Of a stretch of DNA of 64,000 nt, positions 15,932 to 24,522 are shown one piece after another (the stretch's first letter is position 1; the number at the start of each line of letters is the position of its first letter). This DNA comes from Daejeonella sp. JGW-45 (GTDB lineage: Bacteria > Bacteroidota > Bacteroidia > Sphingobacteriales > Sphingobacteriaceae), in contig NZ_JARKNC010000010.1 of NCBI RefSeq assembly GCF_029360805.1, forward strand, positions 609,287-673,286. The letters run 5' to 3'. The position numbers were made by a program, and so were the translations under genes. Under the pieces are notes generated by a model that was given only the letters and a program-made list of their open reading frames with translations, searched no databases and was not told the DNA's origin.

Positions 15932-18912
15932 ATGCAGAACCCAAACAAAAACGACTCCCTAATAGATACATTAGAAAAACTTGATTTCTCATTTGAGGAT
16001 CAGCCTTTGCCTGAGATTGTTTTTGTAAATAATATTTCCGAAAATCTTCACCCGAAACACTATATGGCTCTGGAATTTGCTGAGATCTATGATGTTGACG
16101 CTGTTTATTTCAGGTATTATGATGATAATAGGTATTGCGTCCCCCAGGTTTATTTTTACGACAATACCCAGAAACAACGGAGCAAAGAGGAAATAGTTGA
16201 TATACACAAAAAGGTTTACAGCAGTTGTCAAGTTCCTTTAATTTGTTTTATCGATGAAACGCACATTACGATATATGACTGTAGAAAGCCTGTTGTTGCA
16301 ACCAAGCAAGGTGAAATCACAAATATCTCATGTCTGTTTAAAAAGGAAAGCCTAGATAGCCTCGAAAGCTTAAATAGCTATTTTTCCGCAAGGCACTTAA
16401 ATTATGGTTTATTCTGGGAAAGTAAGCAGGCATCAAAAAGCTTCCTAAATAATCAATCGGCCTATGAGAAGTTGGTACAAGTCCTCACTGATATCAGAAA
16501 TGGATTTATAAAAACCTTTGTAAAAAATGACTTCCCACAAGAACTGGCTGATGATCTACTGTTCAAATGTATATTAATAAAATATCTAGAAGAAAACGGT
16601 AAAGATGAAAACAACAATTATGCAAGGGATTTTTATAGAAGAAGCAATTTAAAGTTTGATACCTTAAGTGAGATATTGCGGAATGGCGAGATCATAACTT
16701 TGCTGGATAAATTGCAAGACCATTTTAGCGGTAATGTATTCAGTTTTGAGGGCCAAGAGAATAGGAGATTACTGGAAACGTTTGACTTATCCCTTTTAGC
16801 TGAGCATTTAGATGGTAAATTAAGCAATAACCGTCAAATAGCCTTGTGGAATATATATTCATTTAAAGATATACCCATTGAATTAATAAGTAACTTTTAT
16901 GAACAGTTCATTCCCAAAACAGAGGAAAATGCAGGAACTGTTTATACACCGAGTTTCCTAGTTAATCTTCTAATAGACGAGTGCCTGCCGCTCTCGAACA
17001 AGTGGCAGGATAAAGCATACAATATCAAACTCATAGATGTAAGCTGCGGTTCGGGGATCTTTATTACGTCGGCATATAAGCGGCTTGTACAAAGATGGCG
17101 TATTCAGCAAGGTGTAAAGGGGAAACCCTTAGATAAAGCTAACATCCAATTAAAAGATGTGAAAAAAATTCTGTCGAAAAATATCTATGGCGTAGATAAA
17201 AATAAAACAGCTGTTAAACTCACAAAATTCAGTCTTCAACTTGCGCTATGCCAAATTGTACCTAACAACGAGCTATGGAACTGGAGTGAAGAAAAAGTTT
17301 TTGATGATTTAAATGACAATATCTTTGAGATAGATTTCTTTGATTTTTTGCCAGAAAAGAAAAATCTCCACGGCACGTTTGATTTGGTTATCGGAAATCC
17401 TCCTTTCCAATCAATCAATAAAAAGAATATAGATATTTATCAGAGTTATGTGGATAAACTCAAGCAAATTAACTTTGAATTCAAGGCGGGGGTACCAGAC
17501 CGCCAAATTGCTTTAATGTTTTTGGAAGCTAGTGCTGTACTATTGAAAGATGGCGCTGATTTGTGCTTTATACAGAAATCAACATCGTTTCTTTACAATC
17601 AAAATAAAAAATCACAACAATTTAAAAAGGCAATATTAAATAGCTTTTATGTTCATCAGATAATCGATTTCACATTATTGAAGAATGTCCTTTTTGAAAA
17701 CGCCCTGGTTGAAACAGCTGCCATTTTTTATAAGAAAGAACAGAAGGATGATTACATAGTCAACCATATCATTTCAAGGCTCCTGAAAAATACAAAAGAC
17801 GGGTTGTTTTTGAGTTTGATTATTATGATTTTCACGAGGTACCTAAAGCTAAGGCATTGGATGATGAAAATATTTGGCGGTGCAATTTACTTGGTGGCAG
17901 TAGAGTGAATTATTTGATTGAATCATTAGGTACAAACAATGAGGAGAAAACCGCTTTGAAATCTTATCTTAAAGATCATCTATTGATTGAGAAGGAACGA
18001 TATGGAGAAGGTTATAGCCGAAGCAGTGCGGAAGGATCGCAGTCCGCGGACTTTATTACATCGCAACCAAATTTGATAGCCAAAAATTTTTCCTCTGAAA
18101 ATTATCGCTTCGTAAATATTGACTCCAATCAAAGATTCGAGAGACCTAGAAAGAGAATATTATACCAGGCACCCCTAATAACTATTAAGGAGGAAATCAG
18201 TAAAACAAAAATCCCTTTGGCTTATCATAATGTTGACACCCCATTTGACTCGCGAATAGTAGGAATTAGTGTGCCAATATCCAAGGAAGATGGTCTGAGG
18301 AGACTATTTAATGTCTTAAAAAAAAATCAGAGAATTTATTCGTTACAAACTCTGGCGACATGTGCTCAATTCTTCCTCGGCGACACGTCTGTCATCCAAA
18401 AAGGGGATATTGACAAATGGGTTATTCCTTTAAACAAAGAAGATATCGGTCTTTCCACAGAAGAAGCAATAGTACTGAATGATGCTTTAGATTATATATA
18501 CCCATCTTGGTATGAAGGAGAAGCTGCCATAATAAACACAACTACGGCCGACAAACCGGTTCTTTTGAACTATGCCGGTATTTTTTGTGACACTATCAAC
18601 TCTATCTATAAACAAGATGATAGAGAGCTTAAGTTAAAGACGATATATGAAGGTAGCGTCTTTTATGCATGTGAATTCTACTACAGCATGCAATCTCATG
18701 AATATCGCTTTATCAACAGCGATATAGAAATAAGCGCATTATTGAAGCAACAGTCCGGTTATAATTCCATCAGTAACAGGATAATGCGCTTATACGCAAA
18801 TAACGACACTATTACTTTTGTAAAGCCCAAAAAGCTAAAATATTGGCTTAAATCTATAGCGTTGAGAGATGCTGACGACACTTTTAATGATATAATAGGA
18901 GGTGAAAATTAG
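15932..18912 (+). pseudogene. N6-adenine DNA methylase (Eco57I/type IIG-like), split by a -1 frameshift
   Basis: Two overlapping frames, 15932-17908 and the frame ending at 18912, together encode one methylase of about 990 residues. The first part holds SAM motif I (DVSCGSGIF, near residue 367) and catalytic NPPF (near residue 489); the second holds the target-recognition half, with the family-like FEFDYYDFHEV and IPLAYHNVDTPFDS. Restoring one T in the TTT run at 17772-17774 joins them into a continuous reading (NHII-FKAPEKYKRRVVFEFD). The break could be a true mutation, a phase-variable site or a sequencing error. The nuclease gene follows with a one-base overlap. Confidence 0.8.
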
Positions 18913-19619
18913 TGCAGAAGCCCCACACAAATACAAGCATTGAGAACGCTCTGCCATCAGAGGTAATTTATGGTTCGCTGGTTACATTAATTGATAATAA
19001 TATTGAGGCTTATCCGGCATTTTTATTAGAAGCTGAAAATGAATACAAGAATGCTAGATTGACAAAAAAGGAAAGGTTGGAACAAGAAGATGATATAACC
19101 ATTACCTTTGGCCGCTTCTTCAGAAATTTGAATAGTCAGTTTGATTTTGAGCCTCAATCTAAAACCCCAGAAGCCAATGCCACAACAGATATTGGCATAA
19201 TCGCGAGGAAATATTCAAACCATCGCGTGATTTGTTTTATAGAAGCTAAGAGACTTCCAACTCCTAAACAACCGAAAAGAGAGGACAGCGAATACGTGTG
19301 TTATAAAAGCAAGTCCAAGATGGGCGGCATAGAGCGATTTAAATGCGAGAAACACGCAGGTAAGGAAAACCTTGCTTTTAGTATAATGCTGGCATATATA
19401 CAAGAAAACAATCATATACACTGGCATTCCACTATTAACGACTGGGTTGATGAACAAATAGTGTTAAACTCCAATGATACAATCGTCTGGGATAACTGCG
19501 ATAAACTTGTGCATGACACAGAATTTAAGAAAAATAAGATTTATAAATATAGTTCAACACATACGCGGCGCACATTAAAGGATATAAGTTTGTTGCATTA
19601 TTGGATTGAACTTAATTAA
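18912..19619 (+). CDS. Putative PD-(D/E)XK restriction endonuclease subunit
   Basis: A 235-residue protein starting with GTG at 18912, whose first base is the last base of the methylase stop (TAGTG), so translation is coupled. A nuclease core is visible: Asp in TTDIGII followed about 18 residues later by FIEAKR (E-x-K), the D...ExK signature of PD-(D/E)XK enzymes. The C-terminal part holds a conserved-looking THTRRTL and LLHYWIEL. With the methylase upstream it forms a restriction-modification pair with a separate small nuclease. The recognition site is unknown. Confidence 0.72.
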   Translation: MQKPHTNTSIENALPSEVIYGSLVTLIDNNIEAYPAFLLEAENEYKNARLTKKERLEQEDDITITFGRFFRNLNSQFDFEPQSKTPEANATTDIGIIARKYSNHRVICFIEAKRLPTPKQPKREDSEYVCYKSKSKMGGIERFKCEKHAGKENLAFSIMLAYIQENNHIHWHSTINDWVDEQIVLNSNDTIVWDNCDKLVHDTEFKKNKIYKYSSTHTRRTLKDISLLHYWIELN

Positions 19620-19812
19620 GGTAGACTGGACGGAAATTCGTTAAGTAGCTTTTGGTAAAACTATGTTTGAGTCGAGAATCTTAGCGTATCTACTTGTGAT
19701 TTTGATGATTCAATCACTTTTACTGTGAGAAAATATGTCTATCTCTTTGTACGCAACTTCCAGATTTTACAAACGCTGCTAGGATGTGAACAGAGGTAGT
19801 AGGTAATAATAG

Positions 19813-20691
19813 ATGCTGATAACTAGATTCACAATGGAAAAACACAGTGGGGATGAAATAACCGAGCCCTTGGATATTGATTGGCAAGATCATTTGGATC
19901 ATCATTTTCCCAACCTCGGCAAAGTTTACATCTCGAAAGATAAGATGCAGGAAGTGAATGCAAAACTGACCAGAAGAAACCGGGATATTGAAATTACCAG
20001 AGCAAGTTATAATGCTACTTTTTATGACCACTTTATCCAGGTGATTGATACGGTCGGAGGAAATGACAGGAGGAAAAAGGTAGCCTGGGGACTACTTTCA
20101 TTACTGGAGGCTAAATTGTCTGAATTTTCGGTCCTAACTGATAATGATCCTGTTTTATTCCGCCAACTGAAAGATCAGATGGAAGGACTTTTCTGGGATA
20201 ATCAGGCGAAATACCTTGATCGTGTAGGCGAACTTCTAAGCACCGTGCAATTGATTAAAGCATTTGCCCCGGCACGCCCCAGCTCTCTTAAACATCATTA
20301 CATCCACAAAAACGGGATGATCGACAATAAAGGTAAGGATGCGGATCTATTACTGATCCGCCCGGATGGTCAAAAGGTTTTGATAGATATTTTAAATGTC
20401 AACCTGGATCACGACCGCATCACTGACCGCGAAGGTTTACGTATCGTCCTCACACACCGGATTGAGAAAAAGTGGAAAGAGAAGAAATTCGATGAACCTC
20501 TACTTCATGCCCGGTATGAGCAGATATTGATCCAACCTTTTATCTGGATCTATGATCAGGGTGCCATTGAACAATACCGCGACCTGCTGGCAGATTTCGT
20601 TATGCCGGAAGCGCTGCCGTTGCTGATGATGCAACAGGGAGCAGATCCAACAGGTAAAATAATATATCAATGCTTGCCGTTGGGCAGATAA
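19813..20691 (+). CDS. Unknown defence-island protein A, nuclease-like motif
   Basis: A 292-residue soluble protein; a start at 19834 is a possible alternative. The N-terminal 160 residues are helical and charged. A segment at residues 174-197 reads GKDADLLLIR...VLIDILNVN, that is D178-x13-D192-x2-N195-V-N, which imitates the D...(E/D)xK core of PD-(D/E)XK nucleases but with Asn in place of Lys. The gene downstream, 16 bases away, carries a matching motif. No known family is recognised. It stands next to restriction and IetAS genes, so a defence role is a reasonable inference. Confidence 0.65.
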   Translation: MLITRFTMEKHSGDEITEPLDIDWQDHLDHHFPNLGKVYISKDKMQEVNAKLTRRNRDIEITRASYNATFYDHFIQVIDTVGGNDRRKKVAWGLLSLLEAKLSEFSVLTDNDPVLFRQLKDQMEGLFWDNQAKYLDRVGELLSTVQLIKAFAPARPSSLKHHYIHKNGMIDNKGKDADLLLIRPDGQKVLIDILNVNLDHDRITDREGLRIVLTHRIEKKWKEKKFDEPLLHARYEQILIQPFIWIYDQGAIEQYRDLLADFVMPEALPLLMMQQGADPTGKIIYQCLPLGR

Positions 20692-20707
20692 GCATATTAG
20701 AAACACC

Positions 20708-22144
20708 ATGATTAGGAAAATCTCCTTACGCCGGTTTAATGCCTTTTGTTATGTACGCCTGCCTTTCCTCCTGTATAGCTTTAAAGAGCTGGCCTGGTAC
20801 GAAGCCTTTAATGTCAAATTACTGGGAACGGTTGTTATAGACACTGACGGGGAATACTTATATATGATACTGGCTAGGGATAAGCGTAAAATATTCAGGG
20901 CCTGGGATTTTGCTAACCATACCTTTGAAACACAGGATGAGGCAGAAGAGGCGCTAATAGAGGCTTTTGCAAAATATGAAAATGACGGGCAGGAGGTTTA
21001 TGAACAAGGGGATGAAAAGATGCTGCCTCATGAATTTTTGCAGCCACAGGTACCCGTAGACAAGTTACATCCCTATTTCAAATCCTTACTGGATCAACGA
21101 GGGCATGAAGGGGCGCGAAACATGATCAATGAGATCGTCTACAGCTTTATGGACGTTGATGGCAACTACATTAAGGATTTCCAGACAACAGGATTTGATG
21201 CCAGGTTATGGGAACTGTACCTGTATGTTTACCTGTATTCTGCCGGATTTGATTTTGACAAAAGCAAAAGCGCTCCGGATTACCTGGTATCCTATTACGG
21301 AGAAGATTTCGCTATCGAAGCGGTGACGGTAAACAAAAGTACACAGTTTGATGAGCCTAATCCGCAAAATATGACTGATGCCTTTTTACTCAGCCGGGAT
21401 TACATGCCGATCAAATATGGCAGCTCGCTGATTTCCAAACTAAGAAAAAAATACTGGCTTAAAAACCACGTTTCGGGCAAGCCTTTCATAATTGCCATAC
21501 ACGATTTTCATCAAGCATCCACTCCTGAAAAACTGGGTTCGATGACCTGGTCGAGGAATGCACTGATCGATTATCTTTTCGGCGTAAGGCCGAAATATAC
21601 ACTTGATGAAAATGGTGAAGTAGTGTTGGGAGTTCGCCAAACAAAGCATGGCGTTAGCCAGGATTATGAATCTGTGCACTGGCACGAATGGAAAGGCAAA
21701 AAAATAGAATCCGGTTTTTTTCTTTTGCCGGATGCTGAAAATGTAAGCGTCGTTCTTTTTTCCAATAGTGCTACCTTAACCACTTTTAACCGAATGGGCC
21801 AGCTGGCAGGGTTAGGGCGTGCGGACACACAGATGATCCGCTTCATGGATGTTTACAATCCCGATCCAAATTCTATTACCCCAATACGTATGGCTAAAAA
21901 CATAGCCGACGAAGATTATGAAGAGGCTTGGGGTGATGGTCTGGTCATGTACCATAACCCTGACGCTAAATACCCGGTTGACCCGGATTGCTTTCCTGAT
22001 ATCGCGCACATTTTCTATGATAAAAAGCAAATGCTGGTTTACGGTATACCACACCCATTCAGTGTCTTAAATTCACTTACAATGGTCTTGATTCCTCAAA
22101 GTGAAGATGAAACTAAGTTTTTTGACAATAGCTCTCCAGAATAA
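20708..22144 (+). CDS. Unknown defence-island protein B, nuclease-like motif
   Basis: A 478-residue protein, second gene of the operon begun at 19813. The middle holds FDARLWELYL (E169), then APDYLV (D191) and FAIEAVTVN (E204, T207, N209): an E...D-x12-E-x2-T-V-N arrangement similar to a PD-(D/E)XK core. I recall proteins with this FDARxWELYL motif being labelled only as hypothetical or, misleadingly, 'glycosaminoglycan attachment' proteins. The N-terminal 110 residues look like a separate small domain, and the last 130 are beta-rich. No membrane segments. Function unknown. Confidence 0.68.
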   Translation: MIRKISLRRFNAFCYVRLPFLLYSFKELAWYEAFNVKLLGTVVIDTDGEYLYMILARDKRKIFRAWDFANHTFETQDEAEEALIEAFAKYENDGQEVYEQGDEKMLPHEFLQPQVPVDKLHPYFKSLLDQRGHEGARNMINEIVYSFMDVDGNYIKDFQTTGFDARLWELYLYVYLYSAGFDFDKSKSAPDYLVSYYGEDFAIEAVTVNKSTQFDEPNPQNMTDAFLLSRDYMPIKYGSSLISKLRKKYWLKNHVSGKPFIIAIHDFHQASTPEKLGSMTWSRNALIDYLFGVRPKYTLDENGEVVLGVRQTKHGVSQDYESVHWHEWKGKKIESGFFLLPDAENVSVVLFSNSATLTTFNRMGQLAGLGRADTQMIRFMDVYNPDPNSITPIRMAKNIADEDYEEAWGDGLVMYHNPDAKYPVDPDCFPDIAHIFYDKKQMLVYGIPHPFSVLNSLTMVLIPQSEDETKFFDNSSPE

Positions 22145-22223
22145 TTATGAGTAACGATCTTTTAATTCGAAAGAATCTCTTCTTTATTAATGAGTCGGCA
22201 CGAGAAACTTTATTTTTGTAATT

Positions 22224-22451
22224 ATGATTGGTAAGTATACATCATCTGAAATAAAACCCAATTGGGAGAATCCTGGCGAGGATCTGCGGTTGCACAACAT
22301 ATTAACAGATCTTTTCCAGCGGGCTACCGATGGTGTATCGCTTTCAGAAGGGGAAAAAGATTTTATCTGTGGATTTTTAAGAACAGCGGAGGGAGACGTC
22401 CCGCCTTTTAATGTTGCCGAAGTTTGCTCATCCTGTCTCGTCCTGACATAG
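22224..22451 (+). pseudogene. Small protein, 3' end probably replaced by IS sequence
   Basis: A 75-codon frame with sensible composition up to about residue 69 (LSEGEKDFICGFLRTAEGD ... NVAEVC). The last codons (TGTCTCGTCCTGACATAG) look like the left end of the adjoining IS3-family element, so the original protein was probably longer. No family is recognised. It lies 80 bases after protein B in the same direction and may have been a third member of that system. Confidence 0.45.
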
Positions 22452-22474
22452 CTTGTCATTAAAGCCAAGCATAC

Positions 22475-22876
22475 ATGAAAACAAAAACGATTATCAAGGG
22501 AAAAGTCACTATCGAAAAACGGAAGGCGTGGGGTAGATTAGACGAGAATACCAAGAGCAAAATTTTAAAAGAACTTAAATTAGGTTTAATTGGTCAGCGG
22601 GAAGCAAGCAGAAGATACGGTATACCACGAACTACCATAATTCATTGGCAACGCAAGGACAATTTGGTTACATTGCTAAATGCACAAAGTTCTCGAAAGC
22701 CATCGGCTATGACCGAAAGTCAAGAATCAAAATTACTCATCAGGAAGATAGAAGAATTGACTAAGGCACTTGCACACTCCCAATTGAAGAACATTGCACT
22801 GGAAACAATGATCGAAGTTGCTGAGACTGACTTGCATATTAAGATCCGAAAAAAGCGTGGTACCAAACAGTCTTAA
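22475..22876 (+). CDS. IS3-family transposase OrfA
   Basis: A 133-residue protein with the helix-turn-helix of IS3/IS150 OrfA proteins (LGLIGQREASRRYGIPRTTIIHWQ at about residues 32-55) and a C-terminal coiled coil (ELTKALAHSQLKNIALETMIEVAE) used for multimerisation. It is followed by the remnant of orfB in a different frame. Probably intact as a protein but without a partner. Confidence 0.85.
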   Translation: MKTKTIIKGKVTIEKRKAWGRLDENTKSKILKELKLGLIGQREASRRYGIPRTTIIHWQRKDNLVTLLNAQSSRKPSAMTESQESKLLIRKIEELTKALAHSQLKNIALETMIEVAETDLHIKIRKKRGTKQS

Positions 22877-22878
22877 GA

Positions 22879-23165
22879 ATGAGGCAGAAGCTACCGTAAA
22901 ACACCCTGTTAGAATTGTGTGCATTGTTTGGTATAAGCCGCCAGACTTATTATTTAGCTCATCATAAGGCCGCTCGAACAAGTATAGCGCATATGATCGT
23001 GTTGTCCCTGGTAAGTGAATTTCGCTCAGCTATTCCTATGTTGGGTACACGGAAGCTATTGTTTCTGCTCCTGCCTGAGATGGAAAAACATGATATCAAA
23101 ATGGGTAGGGATCTGCTTTACGATCTTTTGCGTTTCCAGGGGTTATTGATTCGAAGAAGATTTTT
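22879..23165 (+). pseudogene. IS3-family transposase OrfB, 5' fragment
   Basis: Begins MRQKLP then an in-frame TAA at 22897 (AAA to TAA is the simplest explanation), and continues NTLLELCALFGISRQTYY, the standard N terminus of IS3 OrfB, through LGTRKLLFLL and LLRFQGLLIRRR. The DDE catalytic domain is missing because the frame runs into foreign sequence at about 23160. Dead by nonsense mutation and truncation. Confidence 0.75.
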
Positions 23166-23374
23166 TCCCGGTAGGCTTTAAAGACAGAAAGTTCCTCCGG
23201 AGATACAAATTCGTAAACTGACTTGCCCCTTACTTCATCGTATTTATAACCAAGAGTTGACAGCCAGACAGGATTCACTTTCTCGATAACACCACTACCG
23301 CTCACGTAGTATATGAGATCGCTCGTATTTTCAAAAAGGTCGTTAAAATATAAATCAGGCAATTCCATGATCAT
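23155..23374 (-). pseudogene. 5' fragment of a PAS-domain (sensor kinase-like) gene
   Basis: On the minus strand an ATG at 23374 (or 23368) starts LPDLYFNDLFENTSDLIYYV and continues through VNPVWLSTLGYKYDEVRGKSV, a clear PAS-domain beginning as found in Bacteroidota sensor histidine kinases. It is cut after about 73 residues, where sequence belonging to the IS orfB takes over. The kinase domains are absent. Confidence 0.65.
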
Positions 23375-23407
23375 GTGTCTATTAAAGAAAAATACAAAAT
23401 CCGTCAC

Positions 23408-23861
23408 GACTTCGCTGCAGGATTTTTTATTAACATTTCCTTTGAATTCTCGATTCTCCGGGTTTAGCGAAATATTTCGTAAACACTATTGTAATCTCAT
23501 AGTTCCAAAAAAGCTCCTGAATGCTCCTCTCCCTTCTTCTTTAGTTCTAAAAAGAGATAGTCTAATAAAACTTAATTAATTAGTCTGGAGTAATAATTTT
23601 GCTGATACTGCTGAATCCCTAATTCTAATCCATGAGAATTAGATATACTTGGATAAAGCCCAAGGAATTTTTCTACAGCGAAGTCATGGCGCTTTTTGTA
23701 CTTTCTTTTAATTTACCCCTATATCCCAATAGAATCTGTTTTTGGTTAGCTCCTTTGTTTATGACTGACAGATCCTTTTACACTAATCCCTAATTATTAA
23801 AACAGTCTCCAAATATTAAAAATATATTTTTATTTTTCGACATAATTTATAATTTTGTCGA
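23408..23861. other. 454-base noncoding stretch
   Basis: A/T-rich, no convincing gene. Its right end carries the operator-promoter region of the TetR gene (23836-23862). Small open frames here lack coding character. Confidence 0.4.
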
Positions 23862-23862
23862 A
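23836..23862 (+). promoter_or_regulatory. TetR autoregulatory site: inverted repeat over a -7 box
   Basis: TTCGACA (23836-23842) and TGTCGAA (23856-23862) form a perfect 7-bp inverted repeat with 13 bases between, overlapping the -7 box TAATTTTG (23850-23857). A further TTCGACA stands at 24473-24479, in front of the efflux genes. This is a plausible operator for the adjacent TetR protein. Confidence 0.55.
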
Positions 23863-24455
23863 TGAAATTGGATGCAAATTTTGAGATGGTGAAAGAAAAC
23901 ATTGTGAAGGCTTCGAAAGAAGTTTTCCGGCGTTACGGCTACACGAAAGTGAACATGGATGATATTTCCAAAGCATCAGGAAAAGGCCGTAGCACTATCT
24001 ATCATTACTTTGGCAATAAAACCGAGGTTTTTGAGGCATTTGCTATTACTGAGTTTACGGGTATTATAAAACTAGCGAAAGAGAAAATAAACCCGAAAGC
24101 CTCCTTAGCCGAAAACCTTGTTGCTTACAATCTTGTAAAGTTGAAGCGGTTAAAGGTTTTAATTATGGAATATGGTAATATCATGAAAGACCTGAATGAC
24201 CAGGAACAATTAGTTTTCACGCTTAACCGGTTGCTATTGGAGGAAGAATTCGATGTTGTGAATGGTATATTCACTTTTGGCGTAGAAAAAGGAGAAATCG
24301 CTGAACTTCATCAGGAGGATAAGAAATTTTTAGTGGAAACTCTTGTTATTGCCTTTCGCAGCTTTGAACAGGAAATAGTCCTCTTTAATGGTATGGCTGG
24401 CTTAGAAAACAGGCTTAAGTGGCTGGTTGATATCCTTATAAAAGGATTAAAGTAA
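23862..24455 (+). CDS. TetR/AcrR-family repressor of the adjacent efflux operon
   Basis: A 197-residue regulator with the TetR DNA-binding domain at residues 13-58 (VFRRYGYTKVNMDDISKASG, then TIYHYFGNKTEVF). The C-terminal ligand domain is divergent, as usual. The -7 box ends only four bases before this ATG, so translation may really begin at the ATG at 23886 (MVKENIVK), giving 189 residues. It sits 67 bases ahead of the MFP/RND/TolC operon, which it most likely represses. Confidence 0.88.
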   Translation: MKLDANFEMVKENIVKASKEVFRRYGYTKVNMDDISKASGKGRSTIYHYFGNKTEVFEAFAITEFTGIIKLAKEKINPKASLAENLVAYNLVKLKRLKVLIMEYGNIMKDLNDQEQLVFTLNRLLLEEEFDVVNGIFTFGVEKGEIAELHQEDKKFLVETLVIAFRSFEQEIVLFNGMAGLENRLKWLVDILIKGLK

Positions 24456-24494
24456 AAATTTTTGCTTCTAGCTTCGACAAAAAAGCAAAAATTT
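24456..24494 (+). terminator. Hairpin between tetR and the efflux genes
   Basis: AAATTTTTGCTT (24456-24467) pairs perfectly with AAGCAAAAATTT (24483-24494), loop of 15 bases containing TTCGACA, the half-site of the upstream TetR operator. It starts at the tetR stop codon. It may end the tetR transcript or act as an attenuator with an embedded operator. Confidence 0.5.
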
Positions 24495-24522
24495 GTTTAA
24501 ATGTTTAAATTTATTTGGTTAC

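Larger units (their letters stand above)
22433..23165 (+). mobile_element. Truncated IS3-family element
   Basis: Left end tentatively at TGTCTCGTCCTGACA (22433). It contains a complete orfA (22475-22876) and only the first part of orfB, which ends where PAS-gene sequence of the opposite strand begins, near 23160. No right inverted repeat is seen. The element can no longer move by itself. Confidence 0.65.

Noticed and set aside
1-23400. Search for relaxase, integrase, oriT and attachment repeats of the conjugative element
   Set aside because: None could be identified; the hairpin at 10815-10879 is not near any mobilisation gene, so calling it oriT would be unsupported.
23313-23579. 88-codon plus-strand frame
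   Set aside because: It overlaps the PAS fragment in antisense and continues into noncoding A/T-rich sequence; no family resemblance.
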